A stretch of DNA of 36,191 bases from CAYLNK01 sp964384675 (GCA_964384675.1 CAYLNK010000028.1:1-36191), one strand, 5' to 3'. Shown: positions 15,356 through 25,559, counted from the first letter of the stretch. Numbers and translations are program-made. Notes: a model not told the origin generated them from the sequence alone.

Positions 15356-18316
15356 ATGAGAATCCTGAAGCGTTCCATAGCGACGGCGCTGGCCCTGGGG
15401 GCCGCGATCGTCCTCCTTTCACCCGGCCCGGCGATGGCCCAGACCGACGTCACGACCGGCCGGATCGTGGGGCAGGTCCTCGACGACAGCGGTCAGGCGC
15501 TGCCGGGGGTCTCGATCGAGGCGAAGAGCAAGGGGACGGGCCTGACGCTCTCGCAGGTGACCGACACCCGCGGCCTCTACCGGATCCTCAACGTCCCGGT
15601 CGGCGCGTACGACGTCAAGGCCCAGCTCTCCGGCTTCCAGCCGCAGACGCGGGGCAGCGTGACGGTGACGCTGGGCGGCGCCGTCACGGCCGACTTCAAG
15701 CTGAACCTCGCGTCCGTGAGCGAGGCGGTCACGGTCACCGCCGAGGTCCCGACCATCGAGACGACGCAGACGGCGTCTCAGGCGACGGTCGACAACAACG
15801 CCATCAAGGCGCTCCCGATCAACGGCCGCAACTTCACCGACTTCGTCTACCTGACGCCGAACGCGGTCAAGAGCGACTCGCGCGGCTACGTCTCGATCGC
15901 CGGAGCGCGCGGCATCAACAGCTCGATCACCCTGGACGGCGTCGACTTCAACAACGCCTTCTTCGGCGGCGCGACCGCGCAGGCCGAGGGCCGCTCGGCC
16001 CGGCAGGTCTCCCAGGAGTCGGTCCAGGAGTTCCAGGTCATCCAGAACGGCGCGTCCGTGGAGTTCGGCCGCTCGGGCGGCGGCTTCATCAACGTCGTCA
16101 CGAAGAGCGGGACGAACGACTTCCACGGCTCGGCGCTCTACTACACGCGCCCGCAGTCCCTGGTCGCGAACTTCGCGAACGGGACCGAGCCCCGGGACCA
16201 GAAGACGAACCAGTACGGCGCCTCCATCGGCGGCCGCTTCATCCCCGACCGCTTCTTCTTCTTCGTCTCCGGCGAAGTCCAGCGGCAGGAGACCACGCAG
16301 ACGGTGGATGACCGCCTGACGGCCGCCGGGCTCGGACCGGAGATCGTCGCGAAGTACCCCCGCCTGGTCTCGGGCCCGTCCTATCAGTACACCCAGGACG
16401 ACGAGATCCTCTTCGGACGGTTCGACTTCCAGGTCACCGACAAGCACCGGGTCACCCTCCGGGACAACTTCATCAACTACGAGGGCCTCAACGCGACACG
16501 CGTCGGCACCGGCTTCGCGACCAGCTACAACGGCCTCGAGAAGGACAAGTCGAACGCCGTCGTCCTCCAGTGGAACGGCATCTTCTCGGCGAACGTCCTG
16601 AACGACCTGAGCCTCCAGTACGTCAAGGAAGATCAGCCCCGCGCCGACAACAGCCCCGATCTCACCGAGGTCCAGTACGTCGGCTCCACCCGCCTCGGCG
16701 GCGTCTCGTTCCTGCCGATCGAGGCGGCGCAGGACCGCAAGACGATCTCCGACTCGCTGACGTTCCTCGCCGGGGCCCACGCCGCCAAGCTGGGCTTCGA
16801 GTACAACGACACGAACATGAACCAGATCTTCAAGGGGAACTGGCGGGGCGTCTTCGTCTTCTCCGGCGCGACGGACGCCGAGAGGAAGGCGAACCTGCTG
16901 GCCGGCAACTGGAGCCAGTACCGGCAATTCCTCGGCCTGGGCGGCCTCAACGCGGACCAGGCGGGCCAGTTCGACAAGGCGCAGAAGGAGCTGGCGTTCT
17001 TCATCCAGGACCAGTGGTTCGCGACTCCCAGCGTGACGGTGACCCTCGGTCTCCGCTACGAGCGCCAGAACAACCCGGACGACGCCGTCCTCGACCTCGC
17101 GAAGGTCACCGTTCCCAACTCCGGCCTCGTGCAGCCCGACGCGCAGATCCCGGACGCGAACAACCAGTGGTCCCCGCGCCTCTCGATCGCCTGGTCACCC
17201 GAGAAGTCCGGCAAGAGCGTGGTCCGGCTCTCGGCCGGCCGGTACTGGAGCCGCACACCGTCGATCCTCTTCTCGCAGCTCTACACGTCGAACGGAATCG
17301 TCGGGACGCAGTACATCCTGGCCCCCGCCGACCTCACCGGCCCCCTCTGCGCGACGCCCGGCAGCTGCCCCGGTCGCGGCGCGACGTTCAATCCGGTCGG
17401 CGTCCAGCAGATCAAGGGATCGCCGAGCAACATCCCGACGCCCGGCGTCTTCTCGATCGACCCGGACTACCAGAACCCCCGCACCGACAAGGTCTCCCTC
17501 GCCGTCGAGCGTGAGGTGTTCGGCGTCGCGGTCGGCCTCGAGGGCCAGTACTCGCGGACCGAGAACCTGGAGCGGGTCGACGACGCCAACCTCTCCGTGT
17601 CGACGAACCGCGCCGTGGACTGCCCGAACGCTCACCCGAGCGTGACCTGCTTCTCTCCCACCCGGCCCAACAAGTCGTACGGCCGGATCACGGTCTACCG
17701 CTCCGACGCGCGGAGCCGCTTCAAGTCGGTCTCCCTCAGCCTGCGCAAGAGCTTCTCGAACGGCTTCCGCTTCTTCGGCTCGGCCACCTACAACAAGGAC
17801 GAGGACAACGACTCGAACGAGCGCAACTTCTCCGGCTTCGCGGCCGAGGACGTCCGGAACATCGAGGGCAGCTTCGGCCCCTCGGACCGCAACGTGGAGT
17901 GGCGCTTCATCGGGAACCTGTCCTACGAGAAGCAGTTCGGCATCATCAGCGTCTTCGCGAGCGGCATCCTCAACTTCCAGAGCGGCCGTCCGTTCACGCC
18001 CACCGTCGGATCCGACCTCAACCGCGACGGCGAGAGCTTCACGGATCGGGCCACCAGCAACGGCGTCCACTTCGAGCGAAACAGCTTCACCAACGAGGAC
18101 TTCTTCAAGGCGGACGTGCGGCTCGGCGTCGGTGTGAACCTGGGGCCCGGCAAGCTGTCGGTCTTCGGGGAGGCCTTCAACGTGACCAACCACCCGAACC
18201 GCGGCACCAGCAACACGACCTGGGGCTCCGGCAGCACGCCGAACGCCAACTTCGGCACGCTGAACACGTTCGGAGACCCCCGCACGTTCCAGATCGCGGC
18301 GCGCTACGACTTCTGA
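15356..18316 (+). CDS. TonB-dependent receptor-like outer-membrane protein with carboxypeptidase regulatory domain
   Basis: 986 residues. Signal peptide 1-28 (cleavage near AMA-QT), then a CarboxypepD_reg/CNA-B-like domain (about 33-118: GRIVGQVLDDSGQALPGVSI, TRGLYRILNVPVGAYDVKA), a plug region (about 120-260, with VTVTAEVPTIETT, ALPINGRNFTDFVYLTPN and a GGGFINVVTKSGTN segment), and a long beta-barrel ending in the terminal Phe of RYDF, the usual outer-membrane insertion signal. This architecture is greatly expanded in Acidobacteriota, where it is thought to import or bind large carbohydrates or peptides. ATG 15356 follows a strong GAGGAGGGG site. It is monocistronic: a perfect intrinsic terminator follows 23 bp later. 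No SusD-like partner is present. Ligand unknown. Confidence 0.93.
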   Translation: MRILKRSIATALALGAAIVLLSPGPAMAQTDVTTGRIVGQVLDDSGQALPGVSIEAKSKGTGLTLSQVTDTRGLYRILNVPVGAYDVKAQLSGFQPQTRGSVTVTLGGAVTADFKLNLASVSEAVTVTAEVPTIETTQTASQATVDNNAIKALPINGRNFTDFVYLTPNAVKSDSRGYVSIAGARGINSSITLDGVDFNNAFFGGATAQAEGRSARQVSQESVQEFQVIQNGASVEFGRSGGGFINVVTKSGTNDFHGSALYYTRPQSLVANFANGTEPRDQKTNQYGASIGGRFIPDRFFFFVSGEVQRQETTQTVDDRLTAAGLGPEIVAKYPRLVSGPSYQYTQDDEILFGRFDFQVTDKHRVTLRDNFINYEGLNATRVGTGFATSYNGLEKDKSNAVVLQWNGIFSANVLNDLSLQYVKEDQPRADNSPDLTEVQYVGSTRLGGVSFLPIEAAQDRKTISDSLTFLAGAHAAKLGFEYNDTNMNQIFKGNWRGVFVFSGATDAERKANLLAGNWSQYRQFLGLGGLNADQAGQFDKAQKELAFFIQDQWFATPSVTVTLGLRYERQNNPDDAVLDLAKVTVPNSGLVQPDAQIPDANNQWSPRLSIAWSPEKSGKSVVRLSAGRYWSRTPSILFSQLYTSNGIVGTQYILAPADLTGPLCATPGSCPGRGATFNPVGVQQIKGSPSNIPTPGVFSIDPDYQNPRTDKVSLAVEREVFGVAVGLEGQYSRTENLERVDDANLSVSTNRAVDCPNAHPSVTCFSPTRPNKSYGRITVYRSDARSRFKSVSLSLRKSFSNGFRFFGSATYNKDEDNDSNERNFSGFAAEDVRNIEGSFGPSDRNVEWRFIGNLSYEKQFGIISVFASGILNFQSGRPFTPTVGSDLNRDGESFTDRATSNGVHFERNSFTNEDFFKADVRLGVGVNLGPGKLSVFGEAFNVTNHPNRGTSNTTWGSGSTPNANFGTLNTFGDPRTFQIAARYDF

Positions 18317-18339
18317 CCGGACAGGTCCTGGACCTCGAG

Positions 18340-18371
18340 AGCGCCGGGCGAAAGCCCGGCGCTTTTCGTTT
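18340..18371 (+). terminator. Rho-independent terminator after the outer-membrane receptor
   Basis: Perfect 10-bp GC-rich stem, AGCGCCGGGC (18340-18349) pairing with GCCCGGCGCT (18354-18363), closed by a GAAA tetraloop and followed by a T-rich run (TTTTCGTTT). It isolates the receptor gene from the acyl-CoA dehydrogenase. Confidence 0.92.
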
Positions 18372-18383
18372 AGGATCGGCCCC

Positions 18384-18401
18384 TGAATGAACCGTCATTC
18401 A
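18384..18401. promoter_or_regulatory. Perfect TetR-type palindrome in the leader of acyl-CoA dehydrogenase
   Basis: TGAATGA (18384-18390), 4-bp spacer ACCG, TCATTCA (18395-18401): perfect 7-bp arms, strikingly AT-rich for this genome. It lies between a possible -10 element (TAGGAT, 18371-18376) and the ribosome binding site AGAGGAG of the dehydrogenase, where a bound repressor would block transcription. TetR-family regulators of acyl-CoA metabolism commonly use TGAAT/ATTCA-type palindromes before such genes. No TetR gene is in the window. Confidence 0.65.
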
Positions 18402-18413
18402 GAGGAGTCACCA

Positions 18414-19571
<1,158 letters not shown>

Positions 19572-19580
19572 CGACGGGCC

Positions 19581-20627
19581 TCAGGCCCGCAGGGCGGGCA
19601 CGACGTGCTTCCGGTAGAGGGACTGGAGCTCGCGCCCCAGCCGGATCGCGTCCCGGAGCGAAGGGAGCAGGAAGCGGCTCGCCGCCCGCGCGAGGCCGAC
19701 CTCGTCTCCGCGCCACTCTCCGAGGAGCCGGTGCAGGAGGTGCAGACGGAACCGCACGAGCTGACCGCCGAGCCCGCGTGTCTTCTCCGTCGTCTTGCCG
19801 AACGCGAACATCGCGTGGAAGAGCCTCGTCCCGGCGAGAGCGGGCTCGGCGCGGTAGAGGTGGAGCCAGGTCCCATGGAGCCCGGCCGGCAGTCTCCGGA
19901 ACGGCATGCCCCGCGACCGGAGCGCCTGGACGGCCGTGGCGAGGCCCGTCTGGTCGCTGACGCGGATGGAGCGCCACACCGGCTCGTCCTCGCCGAACAG
20001 GGAGACGATCCGGCGGCTGTGCTCCTCCCACAGCTCTCGCAGTCCGCAGCCCCAGGGACCGTACAGGACACCGCTGTTGTAGTAGGGGAGCATCCCCGGC
20101 ATCTCCGCGGCCTGCTCCGGATAGAGGGGACCGGGATACGGCCGGCAGCGCATCTCCGTCGTGACACACGCCACCCGCTCTTCCGGGAGCTCCAGCCCGA
20201 GAGCCGCGTAGATCCTCCGCCAGTACGTCTCGGGAACGCGCGGAACGAGGGCGGGGGCCGCCGCGAGGCACCGCCCGAGGGCGGCCGCTTCCGCCAGGTC
20301 GCCGAGGACGACGACATCGGCATCCAGGAGGAGGAACCTCTCGGTGCGGGGGTCGACGTCCAGGCCACGCAGCTTGTTGGAGGGTCCGCCGAGGTTCCCC
20401 CCGATCGGGCGGTGAACGGACAAGGAGGCGGACGCGCGGTCGGCCAGCCACCTGACGCTCCGGGGCGGCTCACCGATGGACGCGACGTGCAGCGGAAAGT
20501 CCCGCGCGCGACCCGCGTGCTCGATCCACGAGGCGAGGAAGAGGAGCGTCCGGGCCTCGAAGGCGCGTGAGCGCGCGCCCTGGAAGTCGGGCACGACGAC
20601 CGTGTCGAAGGGCTCGACGCCGCTCAT
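19581..20627 (-). CDS. Putative GT-A glycosyltransferase with DxD motif
   Basis: 348 residues. Central features are ERFLLLDADVVVLGDL (96-111) with the metal-binding Asp102-Ala-Asp104, GGPSNKLRGLDV just before it, and YYNSGVLYGPWG downstream, which together resemble GT8-like or related nucleotide-sugar transferases. A helical, basic C-terminus follows (about 270-348). It is the third gene of a minus-strand set, starting 1 bp after the sulfotransferase stop with a weak GTGAG ribosome site, so translational coupling is likely. Probably adds a sugar to a surface or secreted glycan that is also sulfated. I cannot name the family firmly; an enzyme handling a nucleotide sugar for another purpose is possible. 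It ends 9 bp from the convergent dehydrogenase. Confidence 0.75.
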   Translation of the reverse strand: MSGVEPFDTVVVPDFQGARSRAFEARTLLFLASWIEHAGRARDFPLHVASIGEPPRSVRWLADRASASLSVHRPIGGNLGGPSNKLRGLDVDPRTERFLLLDADVVVLGDLAEAAALGRCLAAAPALVPRVPETYWRRIYAALGLELPEERVACVTTEMRCRPYPGPLYPEQAAEMPGMLPYYNSGVLYGPWGCGLRELWEEHSRRIVSLFGEDEPVWRSIRVSDQTGLATAVQALRSRGMPFRRLPAGLHGTWLHLYRAEPALAGTRLFHAMFAFGKTTEKTRGLGGQLVRFRLHLLHRLLGEWRGDEVGLARAASRFLLPSLRDAIRLGRELQSLYRKHVVPALRA

Positions 20628-20628
20628 C

Positions 20629-21507
20629 TCACGAATCGAAGGAGTATCCCGAGAGGAACGGGAATCGCTCGATCGCCTCGTTCACCTCGGCGGTCGCCCG
20701 CGGGTCCCAGCGCGTGTCGAGACGCGTGCGCCGGGGGGACGGGAAGACGATCGACGCGCACGCCCGGAGGTAGCCGGGCGGCGGCTCGAGCCCCAGGAAG
20801 CGGCAGACCCGCTCGAGCTCCGCCTCCGGTGCGGCGATGAGCGATTCGTGGCGCACGTCGAGGACGTCCGCCCCCAGGACGTCGCGTGCGTAGACGACCG
20901 ACTCGGCCAGCATCCGGTAGTACGCCACGGCGTCGAGGAGCGGCGAGCCGCGGGGCTCGATCCGCTCGCGCGCGATGTCGCCGATGTTGCGCTCGATCGT
21001 CGCGACGTTGTCGAACGGGTTCCTGACCACGTGGACCAGCTTCACCCTCGCGCGGAGCGTCCTCTCGAGCCGGTCCAGCGTCCGCGGCGTGAGCTTCAGC
21101 CGGATCGACGTCGACTCGCCGTGCTTGTCGCCGATGACCCGGATGGTCTCGAAGCGCCCCTGCCACTGCCCGGGCACCGCGTACGAGTAGCCGCTCCAGG
21201 TGCGCCCACGCTCGGTGAAGACCCTCGAGCTCTCGACCATCAGGGCGCAGAGCGCCGAGCGGCCGAACCGCGCGTACACGTACGCGAGGAGGTCGAGCTC
21301 GTGGGCGAGGACCGCGTGAGGATGAGCGTCGACGAGCGACCCCACCAGGCTGTGACCGCTCCTCGGGTAGCCGACGAAGAGGCAGCAGGTCTCGACGTCC
21401 CGGTAGAGATCCCGGGAGCGCAGCCCCTCGAGGTGCGCGCCCGGCGCGGTCCTCACGAGGCGCATCGCGTGCCGGACGAGCTTTGCGGGTCTCTCCAGCC
21501 GGCTCAC
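20629..21507 (-). CDS. PAPS-dependent sulfotransferase
   Basis: 292 residues. The 5'-phosphosulfate-binding loop CLFVGYPRSGHSLVG (42-56) near the N-terminus and the 3'-phosphate-binding VRNPFDNVATI (161-171) are the two defining elements of cytosolic and Golgi-type sulfotransferases. His68 or His70 in AHPHAVLAHELD could be near the active site. It would transfer sulfate from PAPS to a hydroxyl of a glycan or lipid. GTG 21507 overlaps the GT2 stop by 4 bp and its stop is 1 bp from the next start, so it is the middle gene of a tight operon with two glycosyltransferases. PAPS synthesis genes are not here. Sulfotransferase is confident; acceptor unknown. Confidence 0.85.
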   Translation of the reverse strand: MSRLERPAKLVRHAMRLVRTAPGAHLEGLRSRDLYRDVETCCLFVGYPRSGHSLVGSLVDAHPHAVLAHELDLLAYVYARFGRSALCALMVESSRVFTERGRTWSGYSYAVPGQWQGRFETIRVIGDKHGESTSIRLKLTPRTLDRLERTLRARVKLVHVVRNPFDNVATIERNIGDIARERIEPRGSPLLDAVAYYRMLAESVVYARDVLGADVLDVRHESLIAAPEAELERVCRFLGLEPPPGYLRACASIVFPSPRRTRLDTRWDPRATAEVNEAIERFPFLSGYSFDS

Positions 21508-22436
21508 GCGGAACGTCCCCGGAACGAGACGACGAGGCGGTTGCGGAGCGCCTTCGGGACGAGCCAGATGGCGAGGTGAGCCCCGAGATCGGCCGGCCCG
21601 GGGCGGCCTCGCCGGAACGCCTCCAGCAGCAGCACCCAGAACGCCGAGCCGTGCCGGCCACGCGCCGCCGTGAGGCTGGCGGACGTCAGGAGGTAGCCGG
21701 CATACGCGCGGGGCGTCACGAGCGCGCGGCTCTCACGGATCCAGCCGAGAGCCGACCGCCACGGGGAGGACGTCCCCATGCGGGGGCGCCCTTCCTGCAT
21801 GTTCCAGATCGCCAGGGGCTCGGGGCCCGGGACGAACTCGGGGCGGACGCCGTGCGTCGCGGCGGCGCGGAGGATCCAGTCCGCGTCGTCGTGGACCGCG
21901 AGGTCCTCCCGGAACGGCACGGCGATCAGGAGCTCGCGCGGGACGAGGAGCGTCGACGGCAGCAGGACCCCTTCGCCACCGCGGAGCCCACGCTGGCAGA
22001 AGAGGTACTCGCTCAGGGGCTCCGCCGGATCGGGCGTGCGGAGCGGCCAGAGCAGGTCTCCCGCCTCGGAACGCGCGAGCAGACGGCAGGCGACCATCGG
22101 AAACCGTCTGGCCGACCGCTCGGCGACCGCCAGCTGCCGCTCGAGCTTCGACGGGAGCCACTCGTCGTCGTCGTCCAGGAACGCGATCCATCGGCCGCGA
22201 GCCTCGCGCACGCCGGCATTCATCGCCCCCCCCAGACCGGCGTTCTCGGGGAGCATCACGAGCCTGAGCCGATCGTCCGGAATCGACGCGAGCGACTTCG
22301 TCGTCCCGGGATCGGGCCCGTCGACGACGACGATCACCTCGAGGTCGGTCACGGTCTGATCCAGGGCGCTCCGGACCGCCCGGGGGACGAGGTCCGGCCG
22401 GCCCCGGGTCCGGATGACGGCCGACACCCTCGGCAT
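21504..22436 (-). CDS. Family 2 glycosyltransferase
   Basis: 310 residues. Textbook GT2 N-terminal domain: VSAVIRTRGRPDLVPRAVRSAL (4-25), LEVIVVVDGPDPGT (32-45), NAGLGGAMNAGVREARG (65-81) and the metal-binding FLDDDDEW (87-94). A downstream VHDDADWIL supplies the second acidic region. The C-terminal part is helical with a hydrophobic stretch near the end (FWVLLLEAF). It is the first gene of the three-gene sulfated-glycan operon. ATG 22436 is used although the preceding bases give only a weak ribosome binding site. The 103-bp gap 22437-22539 to the divergent permease must hold its promoter. Sugar donor and acceptor are unknown. Confidence 0.9.
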   Translation of the reverse strand: MPRVSAVIRTRGRPDLVPRAVRSALDQTVTDLEVIVVVDGPDPGTTKSLASIPDDRLRLVMLPENAGLGGAMNAGVREARGRWIAFLDDDDEWLPSKLERQLAVAERSARRFPMVACRLLARSEAGDLLWPLRTPDPAEPLSEYLFCQRGLRGGEGVLLPSTLLVPRELLIAVPFREDLAVHDDADWILRAAATHGVRPEFVPGPEPLAIWNMQEGRPRMGTSSPWRSALGWIRESRALVTPRAYAGYLLTSASLTAARGRHGSAFWVLLLEAFRRGRPGPADLGAHLAIWLVPKALRNRLVVSFRGRSA

Positions 22437-22539
22437 CAGGACGTGCCAGCCGCGGCGGTGATCGTCATGGGCGGCCGATCATACGTGCGGCCCGGCGGCG
22501 CCCCGCCACATTGGGTATATTCCTCGAAGGCCTTCCACC

Positions 22540-23898
22540 TTGACGCCCACCGCACCCCCTGGCGGCCTGCGCCGCGAGATCGGCCTCTGGCAGGGGACGG
22601 CCCTGAACGTCATCGACATGGTCGGGATCGGCCCGTTCGTGACGCTCCCCCTGATCCTGGCGGCGATGGGCGGCGGACGGGCGCTCGGCGCCTGGATCCT
22701 GGGCGCCGTCCTCGCCATCTGCGACGGCCTCGTCATCGCCGAGCTGTCGGCATCGCTCCCGAAGGCGGGAGGCTCCTACGCGTTCCTGCGTGAGGCGTAC
22801 GGGGCCGAACGCTGGGGCCGGTACATGTCGTTCCTCTTCCTCTTCCAGGTCGTCATCTCGGCGCCGCTCTCGATGGCCTCCGGGGCGATCGGCTTCTCCC
22901 GCTACCTCCACTTCGTCTTCCCGGGCATCCCGGACCGCTGGGAGGCCCCGATCGCCTCGGCCCTCTGCGTCCTGATCACGCTGGGGCTCTTCCGCCGGAT
23001 CGGCGCGATCGGCAAGGCCTCGTTCGTCTTGTGGCTCGGGGTGATGCTCACGCTCGGTATCGTCATCGCGCTCGGGCTCCCGCACCTGAAGGTCGAGGCG
23101 TTCCGCTTCTGGGACGCTCCGGTCCACGGCCCGATGCCGGTGGGCGTCCTCGGGGGGCTCGGCGCGGCGCTGATCCTGTCCGTCTACGATTACCTCGGGT
23201 ACTACAACATCTGCTACCTGGCCGAGGAGATCGAGGAGCCGACGCGGACCATCCCGCGGATCATCGTCCTCTCGATCGGCACGGTGGCGGTGCTGTACCT
23301 CCTCATGAACGTCTGCATCCTCTCGGTGCTGCCGGCCGAGCAGGCGATGGCGTCGAAGTCGACGGTCTCCGATTTCGTGGCGGCGCTGGCCGGGAACGGC
23401 GTCGCGAAGGTCGTCACCCTGCTGATCCTCTGGACCGCGTTCGGATCGGTCTTCTCGTTGACGCTCGGCTATTCGCGCGTCCTCTTCGCCGCCGCGCGGG
23501 ACGGGGCGTTCTTCAAGGTCTTCGCGACGCTCCACCGCACCGAGGGGTACCCGATCGTGGCGCTGGGCGGTCTCGGCTTCGTCGCCGCGATCTTCGCGTT
23601 CATCCCGCTCAAGCACGTGATCGGGGCGATCCTCTCGATCCGGGCGATCGTGCAGTTCATGGCGCAGATCGTCGGCGCGCTGATCCTGCGGAGGACCCGC
23701 CCCGACCTGCCCCGCCCCTTCAAGATGTGGCTCTTCCCGCTCCCCGCGGTGATCGCCCTGGCGCTCTGGACGTTCGTCCTCTTCTCCCCCGAGAAGGGTA
23801 TGAAGGCGACGGGCTTCATCGTGATCGCCGCCGGGACGATCGCGTTCCTGGTGCGCTCGCGCCTGACGGGGGAGTGGCCCTTCCGCCGGGAGGCGTGA
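22540..23898 (+). CDS. APC-superfamily amino acid permease
   Basis: 452 residues, about 12 predicted membrane helices. The first helix carries DMVGIGPFVTLPLI (26-39), the unwound substrate-binding GIG-type motif of APC transporters. GGSYAFLREAYG follows helix 2 and YLAEEIEEPTRTIPR precedes helix 7. It imports or exchanges an amino acid or amine with protons or sodium. The likely start is TTG 22540, preceded by GAAGG about 10 bp upstream; no ATG or GTG lies between it and the first helix. A TATATT at about 22515-22520 could be its -10 element. It ends 4 bp from the convergent exported M20 peptidase, which would release amino acids for such a permease. Substrate unknown. Confidence 0.9.
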   Translation: MTPTAPPGGLRREIGLWQGTALNVIDMVGIGPFVTLPLILAAMGGGRALGAWILGAVLAICDGLVIAELSASLPKAGGSYAFLREAYGAERWGRYMSFLFLFQVVISAPLSMASGAIGFSRYLHFVFPGIPDRWEAPIASALCVLITLGLFRRIGAIGKASFVLWLGVMLTLGIVIALGLPHLKVEAFRFWDAPVHGPMPVGVLGGLGAALILSVYDYLGYYNICYLAEEIEEPTRTIPRIIVLSIGTVAVLYLLMNVCILSVLPAEQAMASKSTVSDFVAALAGNGVAKVVTLLILWTAFGSVFSLTLGYSRVLFAAARDGAFFKVFATLHRTEGYPIVALGGLGFVAAIFAFIPLKHVIGAILSIRAIVQFMAQIVGALILRRTRPDLPRPFKMWLFPLPAVIALALWTFVLFSPEKGMKATGFIVIAAGTIAFLVRSRLTGEWPFRREA

Positions 23899-23902
23899 GG
23901 GA

Positions 23903-25453
23903 TCAGTCCGGGTACGGCGCGGTCAGGAGGGCCGCCATCGTGCGCATCCCGCTCAGGTAGTTCCCCAGGCGCAGGTTCTCGTCGTAGGTGTGCTGGTTGT
24001 TGTCGGGGTTGACGACCGGAACCCCCACGAACGGCGCCTTCAGCGGACCGACGATCTCGTGCGTCGGCAGCGTGCCCCCCATCATCCGGACGCGGACGGG
24101 CGGCGCGGACGCCGTGGACGGCCAGGCTCCGGCGATCGCCGCCGACGCCCACCGGCCGACGGCGGAGTCGACCGGCTGGCGCGCGGCCTGCGAGGGGGTG
24201 TGCGGCTGGAACCGGGCCAGCTTCGGGAAGCGCCCGCGATCCTCGTCGGTGGGCTCCTTCTCGACGAGATGGTAGCCCTGGGCCTCGACGTGCGCGCGGA
24301 CGAGACCGAGGAGGAATTCGGGTCCCGACTCGACCGTCGTCCGCAGGTCCAGCTCGGCCACGGCATCCCGGGGGACGACGTTCGCGGCCTTCTCGCCCAC
24401 GCCGGCCGAGGCGAGGCCGCGCACGTTGAGGGACGGGAACTGCAGCGACTCCTGGTACGTCGCGCCCACCTTCTCGGGCTGGGCGATGCCGACCCGCCTC
24501 TTCAACGCGGCCTCGTCGTCGGGGATTTCCGCGAGGATCTGCCGGTCGCCCCCGGTGAGGCTCGTGCGCGAGTAGTAGCCGGGGATCGTCACCCGCCCGT
24601 CCTCGTCCTTCATGCTCGCGAGGAGGCGCGCCAGACGCATCGCGGGGTTCGGCACCCAGTTGCCGAAGTGCCCGCTGTGGAGCGGCGCGCGGGGACCGTA
24701 GACGGTGAGCGTGACGCCCACCTCACCCCGGTTGCCGAAGGAGATCGTGGGTCGCCCCGACGCGTGCACCGGACCGTCGAGCAGCACGACCGCGTCCGCC
24801 GAGAGGAGCGCCGCGCTCGCGGCGACGGCCGCGGCGATGCCCGGCGAGTTGACCTCTTCCTCGCTGTCGAGCAGGACCTTCACGTGGACCGCCGGGTCGA
24901 TCCGCTTCGCCCGGAGGAGGTCGAACACGGCGAGGAGCATCGCGATCGGACCTTTGTCGTCCGAGGACGAACGGGCGAAGACGCGCAGCTCGGGGTCGAA
25001 GCCCGGCTTCAGGATCTCGGCGCGGTCCACCTCGGTCCAGGCCCCGTCCGCGCCCCGCCGCTTCACGACGGGCTGCCACGGGTCCTTCTGCGCCCACTGC
25101 GACGGGATGACCGGCTGCCCGTCGAAGTGCAGGTAGAAGAGGACGGTCTTCGCGGCCGCGCGCCCCCCTCCGTACTCGGCGAAGACCAGGGGCTTCCCCT
25201 GGTTCTCGAGGAGCCGGGCCGAGAAGCCGCGCCTCGTGAACGCCGCCGCGAGCCAGGCGGCGTTCTTCCTCACGTCCGCCGGCTCGCGCGAGTCGTTCGG
25301 GAGGGAGAGGAGCTCGAGGTACTCCGGGAAGCTCGCGGCGGCGGCGGCGGCGATCGCCGCGTCGTCCAGGCCCGGCGGGAGGGCCGCCGGGGCGGGAGAC
25401 GAGAGCGCGGCGAGGGCGGCGCCGAGGCAGAGCGTGACGGCCGGCGTGCGCAT
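23903..25453 (-). CDS. Exported M20/M28-like metallopeptidase (dipeptidase type)
   Basis: 516 residues. Signal peptide about 1-24 (MRTPAVTLCLGAALAALSSPAPA). Catalytic pattern of M20 peptidases: LHFDGQP (108-114; ligand His109, Asp111), ARSSSDDKGP (160-169; bridging Asp), LDSEEEVNSPG (195-205; general base Glu and ligand Glu), HSGHFG in the lid region and the final ligand His in DNNQHTYDENLRLGNY. It probably removes amino acids from peptides in the periplasm. ATG 25453 is preceded by GGAGG, which lies inside the palindrome at 25455-25470. It diverges from the sigma-54 activator gene and is convergent with the permease. The call as M20 is firm; carboxypeptidase versus dipeptidase is open. Confidence 0.92.
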   Translation of the reverse strand: MRTPAVTLCLGAALAALSSPAPAALPPGLDDAAIAAAAAASFPEYLELLSLPNDSREPADVRKNAAWLAAAFTRRGFSARLLENQGKPLVFAEYGGGRAAAKTVLFYLHFDGQPVIPSQWAQKDPWQPVVKRRGADGAWTEVDRAEILKPGFDPELRVFARSSSDDKGPIAMLLAVFDLLRAKRIDPAVHVKVLLDSEEEVNSPGIAAAVAASAALLSADAVVLLDGPVHASGRPTISFGNRGEVGVTLTVYGPRAPLHSGHFGNWVPNPAMRLARLLASMKDEDGRVTIPGYYSRTSLTGGDRQILAEIPDDEAALKRRVGIAQPEKVGATYQESLQFPSLNVRGLASAGVGEKAANVVPRDAVAELDLRTTVESGPEFLLGLVRAHVEAQGYHLVEKEPTDEDRGRFPKLARFQPHTPSQAARQPVDSAVGRWASAAIAGAWPSTASAPPVRVRMMGGTLPTHEIVGPLKAPFVGVPVVNPDNNQHTYDENLRLGNYLSGMRTMAALLTAPYPD

Positions 25454-25454
25454 G

Positions 25455-25470
25455 CGGCGGACCTCCGCCG
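25455..25470. promoter_or_regulatory. Palindrome covering the ribosome binding site of the exported peptidase
   Basis: CGGCGGA, 2-bp centre CC, TCCGCCG: perfect 7-bp arms directly before the ATG of the minus-strand peptidase, including its GGAGG. It could be an operator, or a hairpin hiding the ribosome site; a 2-base loop is too tight for all pairs to form. Pure GC content makes chance plausible. Confidence 0.25.
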
Positions 25471-25522
25471 ATCACGCTACTCCGGGGCCTCACCGGACGC
25501 TACCCCCGGGTGGGGGACATTC

Positions 25523-25551
25523 TTGTCGCCGACGCTCCGATTCCCTACAAT
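25523..25551 (+). promoter_or_regulatory. Candidate sigma-70 promoter giving a leaderless activator mRNA
   Basis: TTGTCG (25523-25528), 17-bp spacer, TACAAT (25546-25551). Both boxes and the spacing fit sigma-70 and stand out as AT-rich. Transcription would start at about 25558-25560, i.e. at or next to the ATG of the sigma-54 activator, leaving no room for a ribosome binding site. Confidence 0.6.
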
Positions 25552-25559
25552 TCCGTAGG

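Noticed and set aside
18387..18413. Upstream ATG 18387 as start of acyl-CoA dehydrogenase
   Set aside because: It lies inside the TGAATGA palindrome with no ribosome binding site, whereas ATG 18414 follows AGAGGAG.
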